Source of the DNA: Sphingomonas sp. C3-2
GTDB taxonomy: Bacteria; Pseudomonadota; Alphaproteobacteria; Sphingomonadales; Sphingomonadaceae
Reading direction: 5' to 3'
NCBI RefSeq assembly: GCF_033025475.1
Contig: NZ_CP130322.1
Span: forward strand, 2,857,001 to 2,921,000
Length of the DNA: 64,000 nt
Under the pieces are notes generated by a model. That model ran no database searches, had not been told where the DNA came from, and worked only from the letters and a program-made list of their open reading frames with translations. Shown here in pieces: positions 44,947 through 53,639 of this stretch; the first letter of the stretch is position 1, and each line of letters opens with the position of its first letter. Both the position numbers and the translations under genes were made by a program.

Positions 44947-46449
44947 ATGAGTAAATTTGTATTTGATCTGGACCGTAGATTGGATTTCTTTGCGCTGCAG
45001 CAGCACGGCGAAGATTTTCCGGCGATCCTGCAGGCGGTGAAGCGGCATGCGCCCGCTGCGCTCGACCGTTTTTACGCCAAGGTCGCCGAGACGCCCGAGG
45101 CCGCGGCGTTCTTCACCTCGCCCGAGATCATGGCCCATGCGCGCCAGAAGCAACTGGCCCATTGGCTCGGCCTTTTCTCGCAGGAAATCGGCGAGGACTA
45201 TCTCGCCAGCGCAGAGACGATCGGGCGTGTACACAGCCGGATCGGGCTCGATGCCAGCCTGTATTTCGGCGCCTATGCCCAGATTCTGGGGGATCTGATC
45301 GAAGCGGTCGTTGCGGGCTCGGCGGTCGGGCGGATGCCCGGCGCGCGCAAGCTCTCACGCACCATCGCGACCTTGGTCAAGGCATCGCTGATGGACATGG
45401 ACATCGCCGTCACCGCGATCTTCCAGGCACGCGCCGACGCGCAAAAGGATGTCATCACCCAGCTGGGGCACACGCTCAACAGCCTGTCACGCGGTGATTT
45501 TTCGGTCGATGTCCCGCGCCTGCCCGAAGATTATGCGCATCTCCAGCATGATTTCGAGACGATGACCGATGCACTGCGCGCAACGCTCCAGTCGGTGGCG
45601 CAGGCGACCGACCGGATCGACGCCGCCGGGCGCGAGATGAGCGGCGCCTCGGCCAATTTGTCCTTGCGCACCGAGCATCAGGCCGCCTCGATCGAGGAAA
45701 CTGCGGCTGCGATCCGCGAGGTTACCCAGTCGGTGCGCCAGACGGCGGACGATGTCGTGCGCGCCAGCCGCGCGGTCGACGAGGCGCGCTCGGATGCACT
45801 GCAGGGCGGCTGCATCGTGCGCGAGGCGGTGACCGCAATGGCCGCGCTCGACGAATCTGCCGCGCGCATGGTGGAAATCGTCGGCGCCATCGAAAGCATC
45901 GCCTTCCAGACCAACCTGCTTTCCTTCAACGCCAGTATCGAGGCGGCGCACGGCGATGAACATGGCAAGGGCTTTGCCGTCGTCGCCGATCAGGTGCGCG
46001 GGCTGGCGACGCGGTCGGACGACGCCGCCAAGCGGATCAAGCTGCTGATTTCCGAAAGCGGGCGCCACATCGCAGCAGGTTCGCGACTGGTGGCGCAGGC
46101 GGGCGAGGCGCTTGACCGGATCATGGAACGCGTGGGGGACGTGTCGACACTGGTCGGCCAGGTGGCGCATAATTCCGAGGAACAGGCGGGCAGCATCCAG
46201 CAGGTGAACATCGCGGTCGCGGGGCTCGATACGCTTACGCAGCAGAACGCGGCCATGGCCGAACAGGCCAGCGCGCTCACCCGCGGGCTGGCCGACGAGG
46301 CGCATCAACTGTCGGCGCTTGTCGAACAGTTCGAGTTCGGCGACGCGATCCTGCGCGACCGCGCGCACGAGGCCTTTGCCCCGAACGCCCTCAACCCGGT
46401 TCAGAAGATCGCGGCGTCACCGCTTCTGGCGAGGAACGACGCATCGTGA
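44947..46449 (+). CDS. globin-coupled methyl-accepting chemotaxis protein (HemAT-like)
   Basis: 500 residues, no membrane span. The N-terminal ~150 residues are a globin sensor with the proximal histidine in GRVHSRIGLD near residue 93. A linker leads to the MCP signalling domain; the tip motif AIESIAFQTNLLSFNASIEAAHGDEHGKGFAVVADQVRGLA-like region is present with small changes (FNASIEAAHGD instead of LNAAVEAARAG). GGGGGAA six bases upstream favours this ATG. The gene end overlaps the convergent Crp-like gene by 49 bases. Expected role: aerotaxis. No other che genes are in the window. Confidence 0.92.
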   Translation: MSKFVFDLDRRLDFFALQQHGEDFPAILQAVKRHAPAALDRFYAKVAETPEAAAFFTSPEIMAHARQKQLAHWLGLFSQEIGEDYLASAETIGRVHSRIGLDASLYFGAYAQILGDLIEAVVAGSAVGRMPGARKLSRTIATLVKASLMDMDIAVTAIFQARADAQKDVITQLGHTLNSLSRGDFSVDVPRLPEDYAHLQHDFETMTDALRATLQSVAQATDRIDAAGREMSGASANLSLRTEHQAASIEETAAAIREVTQSVRQTADDVVRASRAVDEARSDALQGGCIVREAVTAMAALDESAARMVEIVGAIESIAFQTNLLSFNASIEAAHGDEHGKGFAVVADQVRGLATRSDDAAKRIKLLISESGRHIAAGSRLVAQAGEALDRIMERVGDVSTLVGQVAHNSEEQAGSIQQVNIAVAGLDTLTQQNAAMAEQASALTRGLADEAHQLSALVEQFEFGDAILRDRAHEAFAPNALNPVQKIAASPLLARNDAS

Positions 46450-47138
46450 ACCGCGCGGTAGCAGCTGCAGGCATGGTCCTGCAGCGCTGCCCGGTCGACA
46501 ATTTCCAGCGATCCGCGCGAATAATGGATGGTGTTTGCGCGCGACAGCGCCGAACAGGCCTCGCTCACCGTCGCGCGGCGCAGGCCCAGCGTATCGGCCA
46601 GCGCTTCCTGCGTCAGGTGGAAATGATCGCCCGACATCCGGTCGCGCGCGTGCAACAGCCAGCGCGCGACCCGCTGTTCGGCCCCGTGCAGGCTGGAACA
46701 CGCCACCGAATGCATCAGCTGGACGATCAGCGATTGCGAATAGCTGAGCATGATCTTGCGCAGGCATTCGAAGCGTTCAAACCCCTCATTGAGGTCGGCG
46801 ATCGACAGCCACGACGCATAGCCCGAAATCTGCACGACCGTTCGCCCGATCGCGTTGCTGCCGCCCATGATGAGCGGAAAGCCGACAAAACCCTCGCGGC
46901 CGATGGACGCTTCCTCCACCGAGCGTTCGTCGATCGTTTCGGACATCAGCGAGATCACGCCGTCATGCGGAAAGATGACATGGGTAAACGGCGCGCCGGC
47001 TTCGTGGATCAGCTCCCCCGCCACGATCTTGCGCGTATCGAGGCGCGGCCACAGGAAATCTCTGGCCCGGGGGCGCGCAAAGGCGAGGATCCGATTGGGA
47101 ATGGCGTCTATCGAAAGGGAAAGGAGGAGCGAATCCAC
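46401..47138 (-). CDS. Crp/Fnr-family transcriptional regulator
   Basis: 245 residues from a GTG (GAGG five bases upstream). The N-terminal ~130 residues form a cyclic-nucleotide-binding-type beta-roll, and the C-terminus a winged helix (LTQEALADTLGLRRATVSEACSALS). The iron-sulfur cysteines of Fnr are not evident, so the signal is unknown. It is convergent with and overlaps the chemoreceptor gene by 49 bases. Confidence 0.87.
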   Translation of the reverse strand: MDSLLLSLSIDAIPNRILAFARPRARDFLWPRLDTRKIVAGELIHEAGAPFTHVIFPHDGVISLMSETIDERSVEEASIGREGFVGFPLIMGGSNAIGRTVVQISGYASWLSIADLNEGFERFECLRKIMLSYSQSLIVQLMHSVACSSLHGAEQRVARWLLHARDRMSGDHFHLTQEALADTLGLRRATVSEACSALSRANTIHYSRGSLEIVDRAALQDHACSCYRAVHDASFLARSGDAAIF

Positions 47139-47245
47139 GGAGCCTCGTCGTCTTTTTACATTCTTTATATATCACGATGCCGGAACCAGCTGGCATCGCA
47201 ATAGCATTTGATTTGCCGCTGCCCGCACCGCCCGAAAATGTCATC

Positions 47246-47276
47246 AAAAAAAAAGGGCCGGCGGTGAAGCCGGCCC
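47246..47276 (-). terminator. intrinsic terminator of the TonB-dependent receptor gene
   Basis: Perfect eight-base stem GGGCCGGC / GCCGGCCC around a six-base loop, with nine A on the left that become a U-tract in the leftward transcript. It lies 56 bases beyond the receptor stop. Confidence 0.88.
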
Positions 47277-47331
47277 CAGTTAAGCCATCAGGCGCGAAGG
47301 GGTGCGCCAAACAGCGTTGATCGGGCAAGGA

Positions 47332-49494
47332 TCAATATTGGAACGTCAGTTCGAGCCCGTAGGTACGGGGTTCGCCGAAGATCGCGCCGGGCAGGCCGGT
47401 CGCGAAGTGAGCGACATAATATTCCTTGTCGGTCAGGTTCTTGGCGAAGGCCGACACGCGCCAGTTGCCGAAACCAACCGGGATGTCGGACAGCGTCAGA
47501 CGGGCGTTGAGCAGGCCGTAGCTGCCGATCACGTAGCGCGCATCGCCGGTCGCCGTCGATTTCTTGCTCTGCAGGAAGTAATCGATATTGGCCGTCAGCG
47601 AACCGATCGACATTTCGGGGAAGGCATATTCCGCGCTGGTCGTCAGGGTGTGCTTCGGGGCTTCGACGAAGGTGAAGTCGGACGTGATGTTGGCGCCGGT
47701 CAGCGGATCGATGATGCGCTGGAACTTGGCATCGAGATACGCATAGTTGGCCGAAACGGTAAGCGCCGAGGACGGCTTGGCGGTCAGATCCAGTTCAAAG
47801 CCCTGGATGCGTGCCTTGCCGGCGTTGAAGATGTCGGTGTCCTGCGGACGGCTCGGGTTGGTCTGAACGTTGGTCTGGATATCCTTATACTGCGAACGGA
47901 ACACCGCGAGGTTCGCGCGCAGACGATTGTCCAGCCAGCTCGACTTCACGCCGAATTCGAGCGAGTCGAGCGTTTCGGGGCCGAAACCGGCGTTGAAACG
48001 CTGGGTCGTGGTTGCCCGCAGGTTATACCCGCCGGTCTTATAGCCCATCGCATATTTGGCGTAGACGTTGACGTCGGGGTTGACGTTGTAACCGAGCGTG
48101 AGGCTCGGGCTGACATCCGAGAAGTTGTTCTTGCCAACGCCGGGGACATCCGCCGTCGCGGTGCCCGTGGCGAGGATGGTGTTGATCGAGGCGCGCGTCG
48201 CTTCGCGTTCGTCGCGCGACCAGCGCAGGCCACCCGTCAGGTACAGACCTTCCAGCGACGACGGACGCAGCGTCACCTGACCATAAGCCGCATAAGCGCG
48301 GTTGTGGATCGTGGCGGCGCGGTCGTTGCGATAGGTGTTCGGGACGAGCGTGTAATCGGCGCTGTCGCCCTTTTCGTCGAAATAATAGCCGCCGACGACA
48401 TATTCGACCTGGTTGTCGAACAGTGAGCCGACGACCTGGAGTTCTTCGCTGAACTGCTTTTGCGACTGGTCGAAACCGGTCAGGAAGAAGGGGTTCACGT
48501 TGCCGACGGCACCGGTCAGATAGTTCTGGTTGGTCTCGTTCGACAGCTTGCGATAGCCGGTGAGCGACTTGATCGTGATGTCGTCCGAAACATCCCAGGT
48601 GGCGGTGAAGTTATGGCCCTGCGACGTAACGTCATTGGCCGCCAGGCCGCGCACGTCCGGCGAACCGGCGGTCGGGCGATCGACGGTGTTCGGGTAGAAC
48701 GGCGTCATCGTGATGAACGGCGGCGTATCGTTGATGTCCGAGCGGTCATAGCTGTAGCGCAGGTCGAGATTGTCGGTCGCCTGCCAGCGGATGGCGGCGC
48801 GATAGGCGTCACGACGCTGATCGCCCCAGCGCTTCACGCCAGTACCCGGATTCTTGATGAAGCCGTCCTTCTCGCTGTGGAGATAGGCGAGTTCGACGGC
48901 CACGGTGTCGCCGATCGGCACGTTGATGCTGGTGCGCGTGCGGAACTGGTTATAGTTGCCGACGGTCAGCACCTGCTTGGCGCCGAATTCGCCAAGGCGC
49001 GGGGCCTTGGTGATGTAGTTGATCGCGCCGCCGGTGGCGTTGCGGCCATAGAGCGAGCCCTGCGGGCCGCGCAGCACTTCGATCCGCTCGATTTCGGCGA
49101 TTTCGGCCGAAAGGCCCTGGCCGCGTGCGATGTAGATGCCATCGAGATAGACGGCGACGCTGGGGTCGACCGTGATCTGATCGTCATTGTTGCCGACGCC
49201 GCGGATGAAGACGCGCGCGGTGGTCGCGCTGTTGGGGTGCGGGGTTACCTGAAGGCTGGGCACCTGCGAACGCAGGTCGCTGATGTCGACAATGCCCTTC
49301 TTCTCAAGCTCGAGGCTGCCCATGGCAACGATCGAGATCGGGGTCTGCTGCAGCGATTCCGAGCGCTTCTGCGCGGTAACCACGATTTCTTCCAGCCCGG
49401 TATCCGCCGGGGCTGCGTCCTGCGCCAGCGCGGGCGACGAAACCGCCGCCGCCAGGCTCAGCGCGATGACATAACGCGAAACTGATCCGTTCAT
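47332..49494 (-). CDS. TonB-dependent outer membrane receptor
   Basis: 720-residue precursor with signal peptide (cleavage near SPALAQ), TonB-box-like EEIVVTAQKR, plug domain with VFIRGVGNND, RIEVLRGPQGSLYGRNATGGAINYITK, and a 22-strand barrel ending in Phe-Gln-Tyr. It belongs to the large TBDR class of sphingomonads that imports diverse organic substrates. Good ribosome site (GGGAGGAAG). A palindrome identical in layout to one before the sulfatase gene lies 54-72 bases upstream of the start codon, so I infer coregulation with the sulfatase. Confidence 0.93.
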   Translation of the reverse strand: MNGSVSRYVIALSLAAAVSSPALAQDAAPADTGLEEIVVTAQKRSESLQQTPISIVAMGSLELEKKGIVDISDLRSQVPSLQVTPHPNSATTARVFIRGVGNNDDQITVDPSVAVYLDGIYIARGQGLSAEIAEIERIEVLRGPQGSLYGRNATGGAINYITKAPRLGEFGAKQVLTVGNYNQFRTRTSINVPIGDTVAVELAYLHSEKDGFIKNPGTGVKRWGDQRRDAYRAAIRWQATDNLDLRYSYDRSDINDTPPFITMTPFYPNTVDRPTAGSPDVRGLAANDVTSQGHNFTATWDVSDDITIKSLTGYRKLSNETNQNYLTGAVGNVNPFFLTGFDQSQKQFSEELQVVGSLFDNQVEYVVGGYYFDEKGDSADYTLVPNTYRNDRAATIHNRAYAAYGQVTLRPSSLEGLYLTGGLRWSRDEREATRASINTILATGTATADVPGVGKNNFSDVSPSLTLGYNVNPDVNVYAKYAMGYKTGGYNLRATTTQRFNAGFGPETLDSLEFGVKSSWLDNRLRANLAVFRSQYKDIQTNVQTNPSRPQDTDIFNAGKARIQGFELDLTAKPSSALTVSANYAYLDAKFQRIIDPLTGANITSDFTFVEAPKHTLTTSAEYAFPEMSIGSLTANIDYFLQSKKSTATGDARYVIGSYGLLNARLTLSDIPVGFGNWRVSAFAKNLTDKEYYVAHFATGLPGAIFGEPRTYGLELTFQY

Positions 49495-49547
49495 TCCTAA
49501 CTTCCTCCCTGTCCGGCGCTGGTCGCGCCGTAAGTGCCGCCGCTCCC

Positions 49548-49566
49548 GTACGAGGCGGCTTCGTAT
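49548..49566. promoter_or_regulatory. 19-bp palindrome upstream of the receptor gene (candidate TetR operator, site A)
   Basis: GTACGA-N7-TCGTAT, with a one-base deviation from a perfect inverted repeat. The same half-sites and the same seven-base spacer occur upstream of the sulfatase gene. Preceding base C is also shared. Confidence 0.6.
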
Positions 49567-49651
49567 CTACCCTGTGGGTGGATCGGCCGGTTTGTCCGGC
49601 CGTTATTGTTGCTTTTGTGGTCGATGGGCGCCGCTTTCGCGGCGCCCGGTT

Positions 49652-51490
49652 TTACCGAACGACCAGGCTGATCGGTGCGGACGTCAGGTCCACGCCGTCG
49701 AAGATCTGCTCAAATGCCTTGATGCCATTGCCCTTGATGCTGCCGGCCTTGGCCAGCGCGGGCACGGTGTCGGCACCCGCCACCAGTGCGCCGAGTGCCG
49801 CGCGGTCGAGCGCGACGACGGGCAGGTCGCCGGCGGGGCCGGGGCGGTACTTCATCGTGCTGTTGCGCAGTTCGAGCAGCCAGGGCTGTGCCTCGCCGGG
49901 CAGCGTCAGCGCCACGCGAAGATCCTGCTTGCCCGCACGCTTGGGGTCGACGCGGTAGCGCAGCTGTTCCAGCATCAGGCCGACCGGCATCTTGCGGATA
50001 TTGTCGGCGTTCATGTAGCGCGCGGTCAGCCCTTCGGTCTTCAGCTTGCCCTCAAGCTCCAGCGCACCCATCAGATAGAAACCGCGGCGGCTGGAATTAT
50101 AGGTGGCATAGCCAAGCTTGCGGAAGGCGGCGGCCTTCAGGCGGCGGGCATCCATGTCCTCGCGGTTCATCGCGATCAACATGGTGGTCAGCTCGGCCGC
50201 CCACTGCGCGTCATTCGTCTCGAATGCCTTGGCCGCGGTTGCCAGAACCTTGTCGCGGCCACCCATCATCGCCACTTCGCGGCGGGCGCGTTCGGCGCGG
50301 GGCGTCGGGGTAAAGTCGGTCGCATCGCCCGAGAACCAGCTGATATAGCCGACATAATAGCTGCGCGCCGCATCGGCGGCGGTGCCGTAATATTCGGTCG
50401 TATAGGGTTCGGACCGCAGATAATCGGGCAGGGGCCCAAGCGCATCGGGCAGCTCGTTTTCGGGGATGCCCTTGTTGATCAGCCGGATCGTCTGGTCATG
50501 GGTGTACTGGATCGCATCTTCATATTGCGCCAGCATCGAACGGATCTTGGTCGCGCCTTCCACCACGGGGCCGTGCAGCGGCACCATGAAGTTCGCGTCG
50601 AACGCCTGCATCCGGCGCAGCGCGCCCACCCAGCGATTGGCGTCGCGCATCTTGGTGCCGCGCAGCGAATGCAGGTTGGGGAAGGTCGGGCCCTGTACTT
50701 CGTCGCCCGAAATCAGGATCTTGTGCTCGGGCAGCCAGACCGCGATGTGCGATGCCGCCTCGCCGCCGGTGTGGAACATGTGCAGCTTCACGCCCGCGAT
50801 TTCCTCATCGCGCGCACCGTCCATCTCCACGAACTGCGACGGGGGGATATAGCCGGATTCGTTCTTGCCCGCTTCCTGCAGCGCGCCGCAGCAGCCGACA
50901 TGGAAGTCCGCACCTTCGGCGCCGCTCAGGCTGAAACCGTACATATAGGCCGCGCGCGTCGCCACGATCGGCAGCGTCGCAATGCCCTCGTCGGACAGTT
51001 CCTTCAGGAAATTCGATGCCGCATAGATCGGCACCTTGCCGCTCTTCACGTCCTCGACCGAAACGAACACCGAGGCGCCGTTCACATGATCGGGGTGGTG
51101 GTGGGTAAAGATCACCGCAACCACGGGCTTGGTGGATACCTCGGCGCGGATCTTGGCCAGCGCGGCGGTGGCGATGTCCTTGTTCATGCCCGTGTCGACG
51201 ACGATCAGGCCGTCACGGCCTTCGATCACGACGACGTTCATGCCCTGGAATTCGATCTGCCAGACCGGGCCGTTCGCCACGCGCGTGACGCGTTCCTGGA
51301 ACATCTTGGCATGCGCCGTGAAATTGGCCGGCGCGGAAAAGGGAACGTCAAGGTTGCCCATATGGTGATCGCCATGCGCGGCAACAGGAACGCCTGCGCT
51401 TGCCAGCATAGCGGCTACCGCACCGCGATAAAGCCACTGCGCAGCCCCCTTGGGCGCTACTGCGCTACGACCGGCCAATTGATTGGGCAT
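49652..51490 (-). CDS. secreted alkyl/aryl-sulfatase of the metallo-beta-lactamase fold
   Basis: 612 residues. After a signal peptide (hydrophobic core near residue 30, ending PVAAHGD) comes a metallo-beta-lactamase domain with the zinc motif THHHPDH near residue 126, a second His in PLHGPV and Glu/Asp ligands in HTGGEAASHIAV and SGDEVQGP, then an alpha-helical dimerisation part and an SCP2-like C-terminal domain. This layout is that of SdsA1/BDS1-type alkylsulfatases, which cleave primary alkyl sulfate esters. AAGGAGA six bases upstream fixes the ATG. Divergent from the double TetR regulator. Confidence 0.88.
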   Translation of the reverse strand: MPNQLAGRSAVAPKGAAQWLYRGAVAAMLASAGVPVAAHGDHHMGNLDVPFSAPANFTAHAKMFQERVTRVANGPVWQIEFQGMNVVVIEGRDGLIVVDTGMNKDIATAALAKIRAEVSTKPVVAVIFTHHHPDHVNGASVFVSVEDVKSGKVPIYAASNFLKELSDEGIATLPIVATRAAYMYGFSLSGAEGADFHVGCCGALQEAGKNESGYIPPSQFVEMDGARDEEIAGVKLHMFHTGGEAASHIAVWLPEHKILISGDEVQGPTFPNLHSLRGTKMRDANRWVGALRRMQAFDANFMVPLHGPVVEGATKIRSMLAQYEDAIQYTHDQTIRLINKGIPENELPDALGPLPDYLRSEPYTTEYYGTAADAARSYYVGYISWFSGDATDFTPTPRAERARREVAMMGGRDKVLATAAKAFETNDAQWAAELTTMLIAMNREDMDARRLKAAAFRKLGYATYNSSRRGFYLMGALELEGKLKTEGLTARYMNADNIRKMPVGLMLEQLRYRVDPKRAGKQDLRVALTLPGEAQPWLLELRNSTMKYRPGPAGDLPVVALDRAALGALVAGADTVPALAKAGSIKGNGIKAFEQIFDGVDLTSAPISLVVR

Positions 51491-51812
51491 CCAACTCTCC
51501 TTGATTTGCGGCGCTTGTATCGTACGAAACCGCATCGTACAATATGGCGATGAAGGATTTGTCGCAAACATCTTTGGGTCTCGGAAAAAGCGGGAAAACC
51601 GGGGCTTCTGGGGCGGAGGGGCGGCCAAATGGCTAAGCTTGTGATCGCCCAATGATTTCTATAGGACTGCCATCCGGTAATGGCGCATCGCGCGGGGGCG
51701 CGGCCAACGGGCGCGGATCACGGACGACACCAATGTGTGGTTGTCCGTCTCGCACGATTCTCATAACGGCGTGCGCGCAGTGGATAGTGGTGGCTGAAAT
51801 GGGGAAGGCAGG
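51491..51812. promoter_or_regulatory. divergent promoter region of sulfatase and double TetR regulator
   Basis: No gene seen in these 322 bases. Near the sulfatase end is the palindrome GTACGA-N7-TCGTAC (51522-51540, perfect six-base arms), with a further TCGTACGA palindrome overlapping its left half. In the middle is a second imperfect inverted repeat with arms ACGGAC / GTCCGT (51720-51748). Confidence 0.6.
51522..51540. promoter_or_regulatory. 19-bp palindrome upstream of the sulfatase gene (candidate TetR operator, site B)
   Basis: Perfect GTACGA-N7-TCGTAC, 32-50 bases before the sulfatase ATG. It matches the site before the TonB-dependent receptor in half-site and spacer. Position would let a repressor block the sulfatase promoter. 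Confidence 0.68.
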
Positions 51813-53081
51813 GTGAGCAAGACCGATCGTCGGCCCGCCGAAACGCGCCCCGATGGCCGCACGCAGATTCTGAACGCTGCTGGCGAAGTCTTTTTTCGCG
51901 AAGGCTTTGCGCGTTCCAGCATCGATCTGATCGCGGCCACGGCGCATATGAGTAAGCAAAGCATCTACGAGCATTTTGCCAACAAGATGGAATTGTTCGA
52001 AGCCGCTGTGCGGCGCACGCTCGATACACGGGGCGGCGCACTTGCCGAGGTTGTCGCCCATGACGATGTCGAACGCACTTTATGCGATTACGGCACGGCG
52101 ATGTTTCAGAGCTTTGCGCATCCCCGGGGTTTTGGCCTGTTTCGCGCCAATATCGTCGCGGCCAATCATTTTCCTGAACTGGCCGATGAGTTGCACGAAC
52201 ACCGTCTCGCCTCGGCCGGCATTCTTGGCGACTATTTCGCCGAGCTTGTGGCATCGGGGCGTTTTCCCGCAGTCGATCCGATGGCGACGGCGATCCGTTT
52301 CGGTGGCGGCGCGGTTGAGGGGACGCGCTATTTTCTGGGCGCGCCGATTCCTGATGACGCGGCGATCGAGCGGCTTGCTGCGGAATCGACGCATCTGTTC
52401 CTGCACGGCTATCGCGAATTGCCGGCGAATGAGGGCATGGCGGAACTCGAGGATATTCTGGCATCCGTCGAAGAGCCGGTGCTTGGCGCCAATGTCGCGC
52501 TCCGGCTGTCGGACGACAAGCTTTCTCGCCTGATCGAGGCGGCGACCGACGAGTTTCTCGAAAATGCCTATACCGGCACCAGCGTGCAAAAGATCGCCGC
52601 ACAGGTGCGTTCCAGCAAGGCGACCGTCTATCGCCAGTTCGGCAACAAGGAAGGGTTGTTCCGCTATCTGATCGAGCGTGAGATATTCCTCTCCAGCCAG
52701 GCGGACTTCACCGTGCCGGAACGGACCGATGCCGTACAGGCGGTCACCGATCTGGCGCGCCAGGTCCTCGACTGGCATCTTACTACCGCCAATATCCGCA
52801 CGCACCGGCTGCTCATTCAGGAAGCCGATTTCGTGCCCGATCTGGCCCGCAAATTCTATGATGTCCGCGCTGCGGTCGTCGCGCGGGCGCTGGATCGGCT
52901 GCTTCAGGCACACGGCCTGCCACGCCCGGCCACTCATGCTGCGCGCGCATTCTATGTGCACGCCACCTTCGCGGTCCGTTTCCTTACGGTCCGGCAATTT
53001 CCGGAACCCGCGCAGCGCGACGCCTATTCGCGCGAAGCGGCCATTCTGTTCCTGAAGGGGATCGGCGCCACTGCGGCCTAG
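51813..53081 (+). CDS. double TetR-family regulator (two TetR modules in one chain)
   Basis: 422 residues from a GTG (AAGG five bases upstream), about twice the usual TetR length. Helix-turn-helix 1 lies at about residues 15-62 (SSIDLIAATAHMSKQSIYEHFANKMELF) and helix-turn-helix 2 at about 238-283 (TSVQKIAAQVRSSKATVYRQFGNKEGLF), each followed by its own ligand-binding helical region. Both recognition helices keep the TetR consensus YxxFxNK. It probably works as a pseudo-dimer or tetra-module protein controlling the divergent sulfatase gene. The frame is uninterrupted, so it is a fusion, not two genes. Confidence 0.88.
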   Translation: MSKTDRRPAETRPDGRTQILNAAGEVFFREGFARSSIDLIAATAHMSKQSIYEHFANKMELFEAAVRRTLDTRGGALAEVVAHDDVERTLCDYGTAMFQSFAHPRGFGLFRANIVAANHFPELADELHEHRLASAGILGDYFAELVASGRFPAVDPMATAIRFGGGAVEGTRYFLGAPIPDDAAIERLAAESTHLFLHGYRELPANEGMAELEDILASVEEPVLGANVALRLSDDKLSRLIEAATDEFLENAYTGTSVQKIAAQVRSSKATVYRQFGNKEGLFRYLIEREIFLSSQADFTVPERTDAVQAVTDLARQVLDWHLTTANIRTHRLLIQEADFVPDLARKFYDVRAAVVARALDRLLQAHGLPRPATHAARAFYVHATFAVRFLTVRQFPEPAQRDAYSREAAILFLKGIGATAA

Positions 53082-53095
53082 GGCGCCGGGCGTGT

Positions 53096-53533
53096 TCAGT
53101 TGCTCACAAGCACCGGGCAGGGGGCGGTGTCGATCACCTCGGCGCAGACCGAGGGGTGGAGCAACCGGCTCAGCCAGGAAAGGTGCCGGTGCCCCATCAC
53201 GATCATCCGGCAATCGAGCGCTGCGGCGGCCCTGACGATCGCGGGGGCGGGCTCGCCCACCAGTTCCATCGCCTCGGCGGCGCATCCTTCGGCGCGCAGC
53301 CGGGCGACGGCATCGGCCAAGACGCCCACCGCGCGGCATTCTTCGTCGGCGGCGGCCGGATAGTCCTCGGCCTCCTGTTCGGTCGCATCCGTCAGCGGCA
53401 GCGCATAGGCGCGGTCGACCGTACACAGCACATGCACCGGGGCATTCAGCGCGCGCGCAATCTCGCTCGCCAGCGTCAGCACACCCGTGCTTTCGGGTGA
53501 TCCGTCAACGGCTACGGCAATGGGGCTCGGCAT
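53096..53533 (-). CDS. universal stress protein (UspA family)
   Basis: 145 residues; single Usp domain starting PIAVAVDGSPES and ending APCPVLVSN. The ATP-binding signature G-x2-G-x9-G-S/T is altered: the region reads GHRHLSWLSRLLHPS, with His and Pro at the second and third glycine positions, which argues against ATP binding. It is convergent with the double TetR gene. AGGA precedes the chosen ATG. Confidence 0.85.
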   Translation of the reverse strand: MPSPIAVAVDGSPESTGVLTLASEIARALNAPVHVLCTVDRAYALPLTDATEQEAEDYPAAADEECRAVGVLADAVARLRAEGCAAEAMELVGEPAPAIVRAAAALDCRMIVMGHRHLSWLSRLLHPSVCAEVIDTAPCPVLVSN

Positions 53534-53639
53534 CTTTCTGTTCCTGTGATCGATCCATGCTTTGCCATTGCGCGCCAAGCCGGTAAATCGCGCGGGGCGC
53601 ACGGCATTGTTTCGCTTTGCGTCATGGCTGGATCACCGC

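Noticed and set aside
51813-53081. Two separate TetR genes instead of one fusion
   Set aside because: No stop codon, ribosome site or suitable start lies between the two modules.
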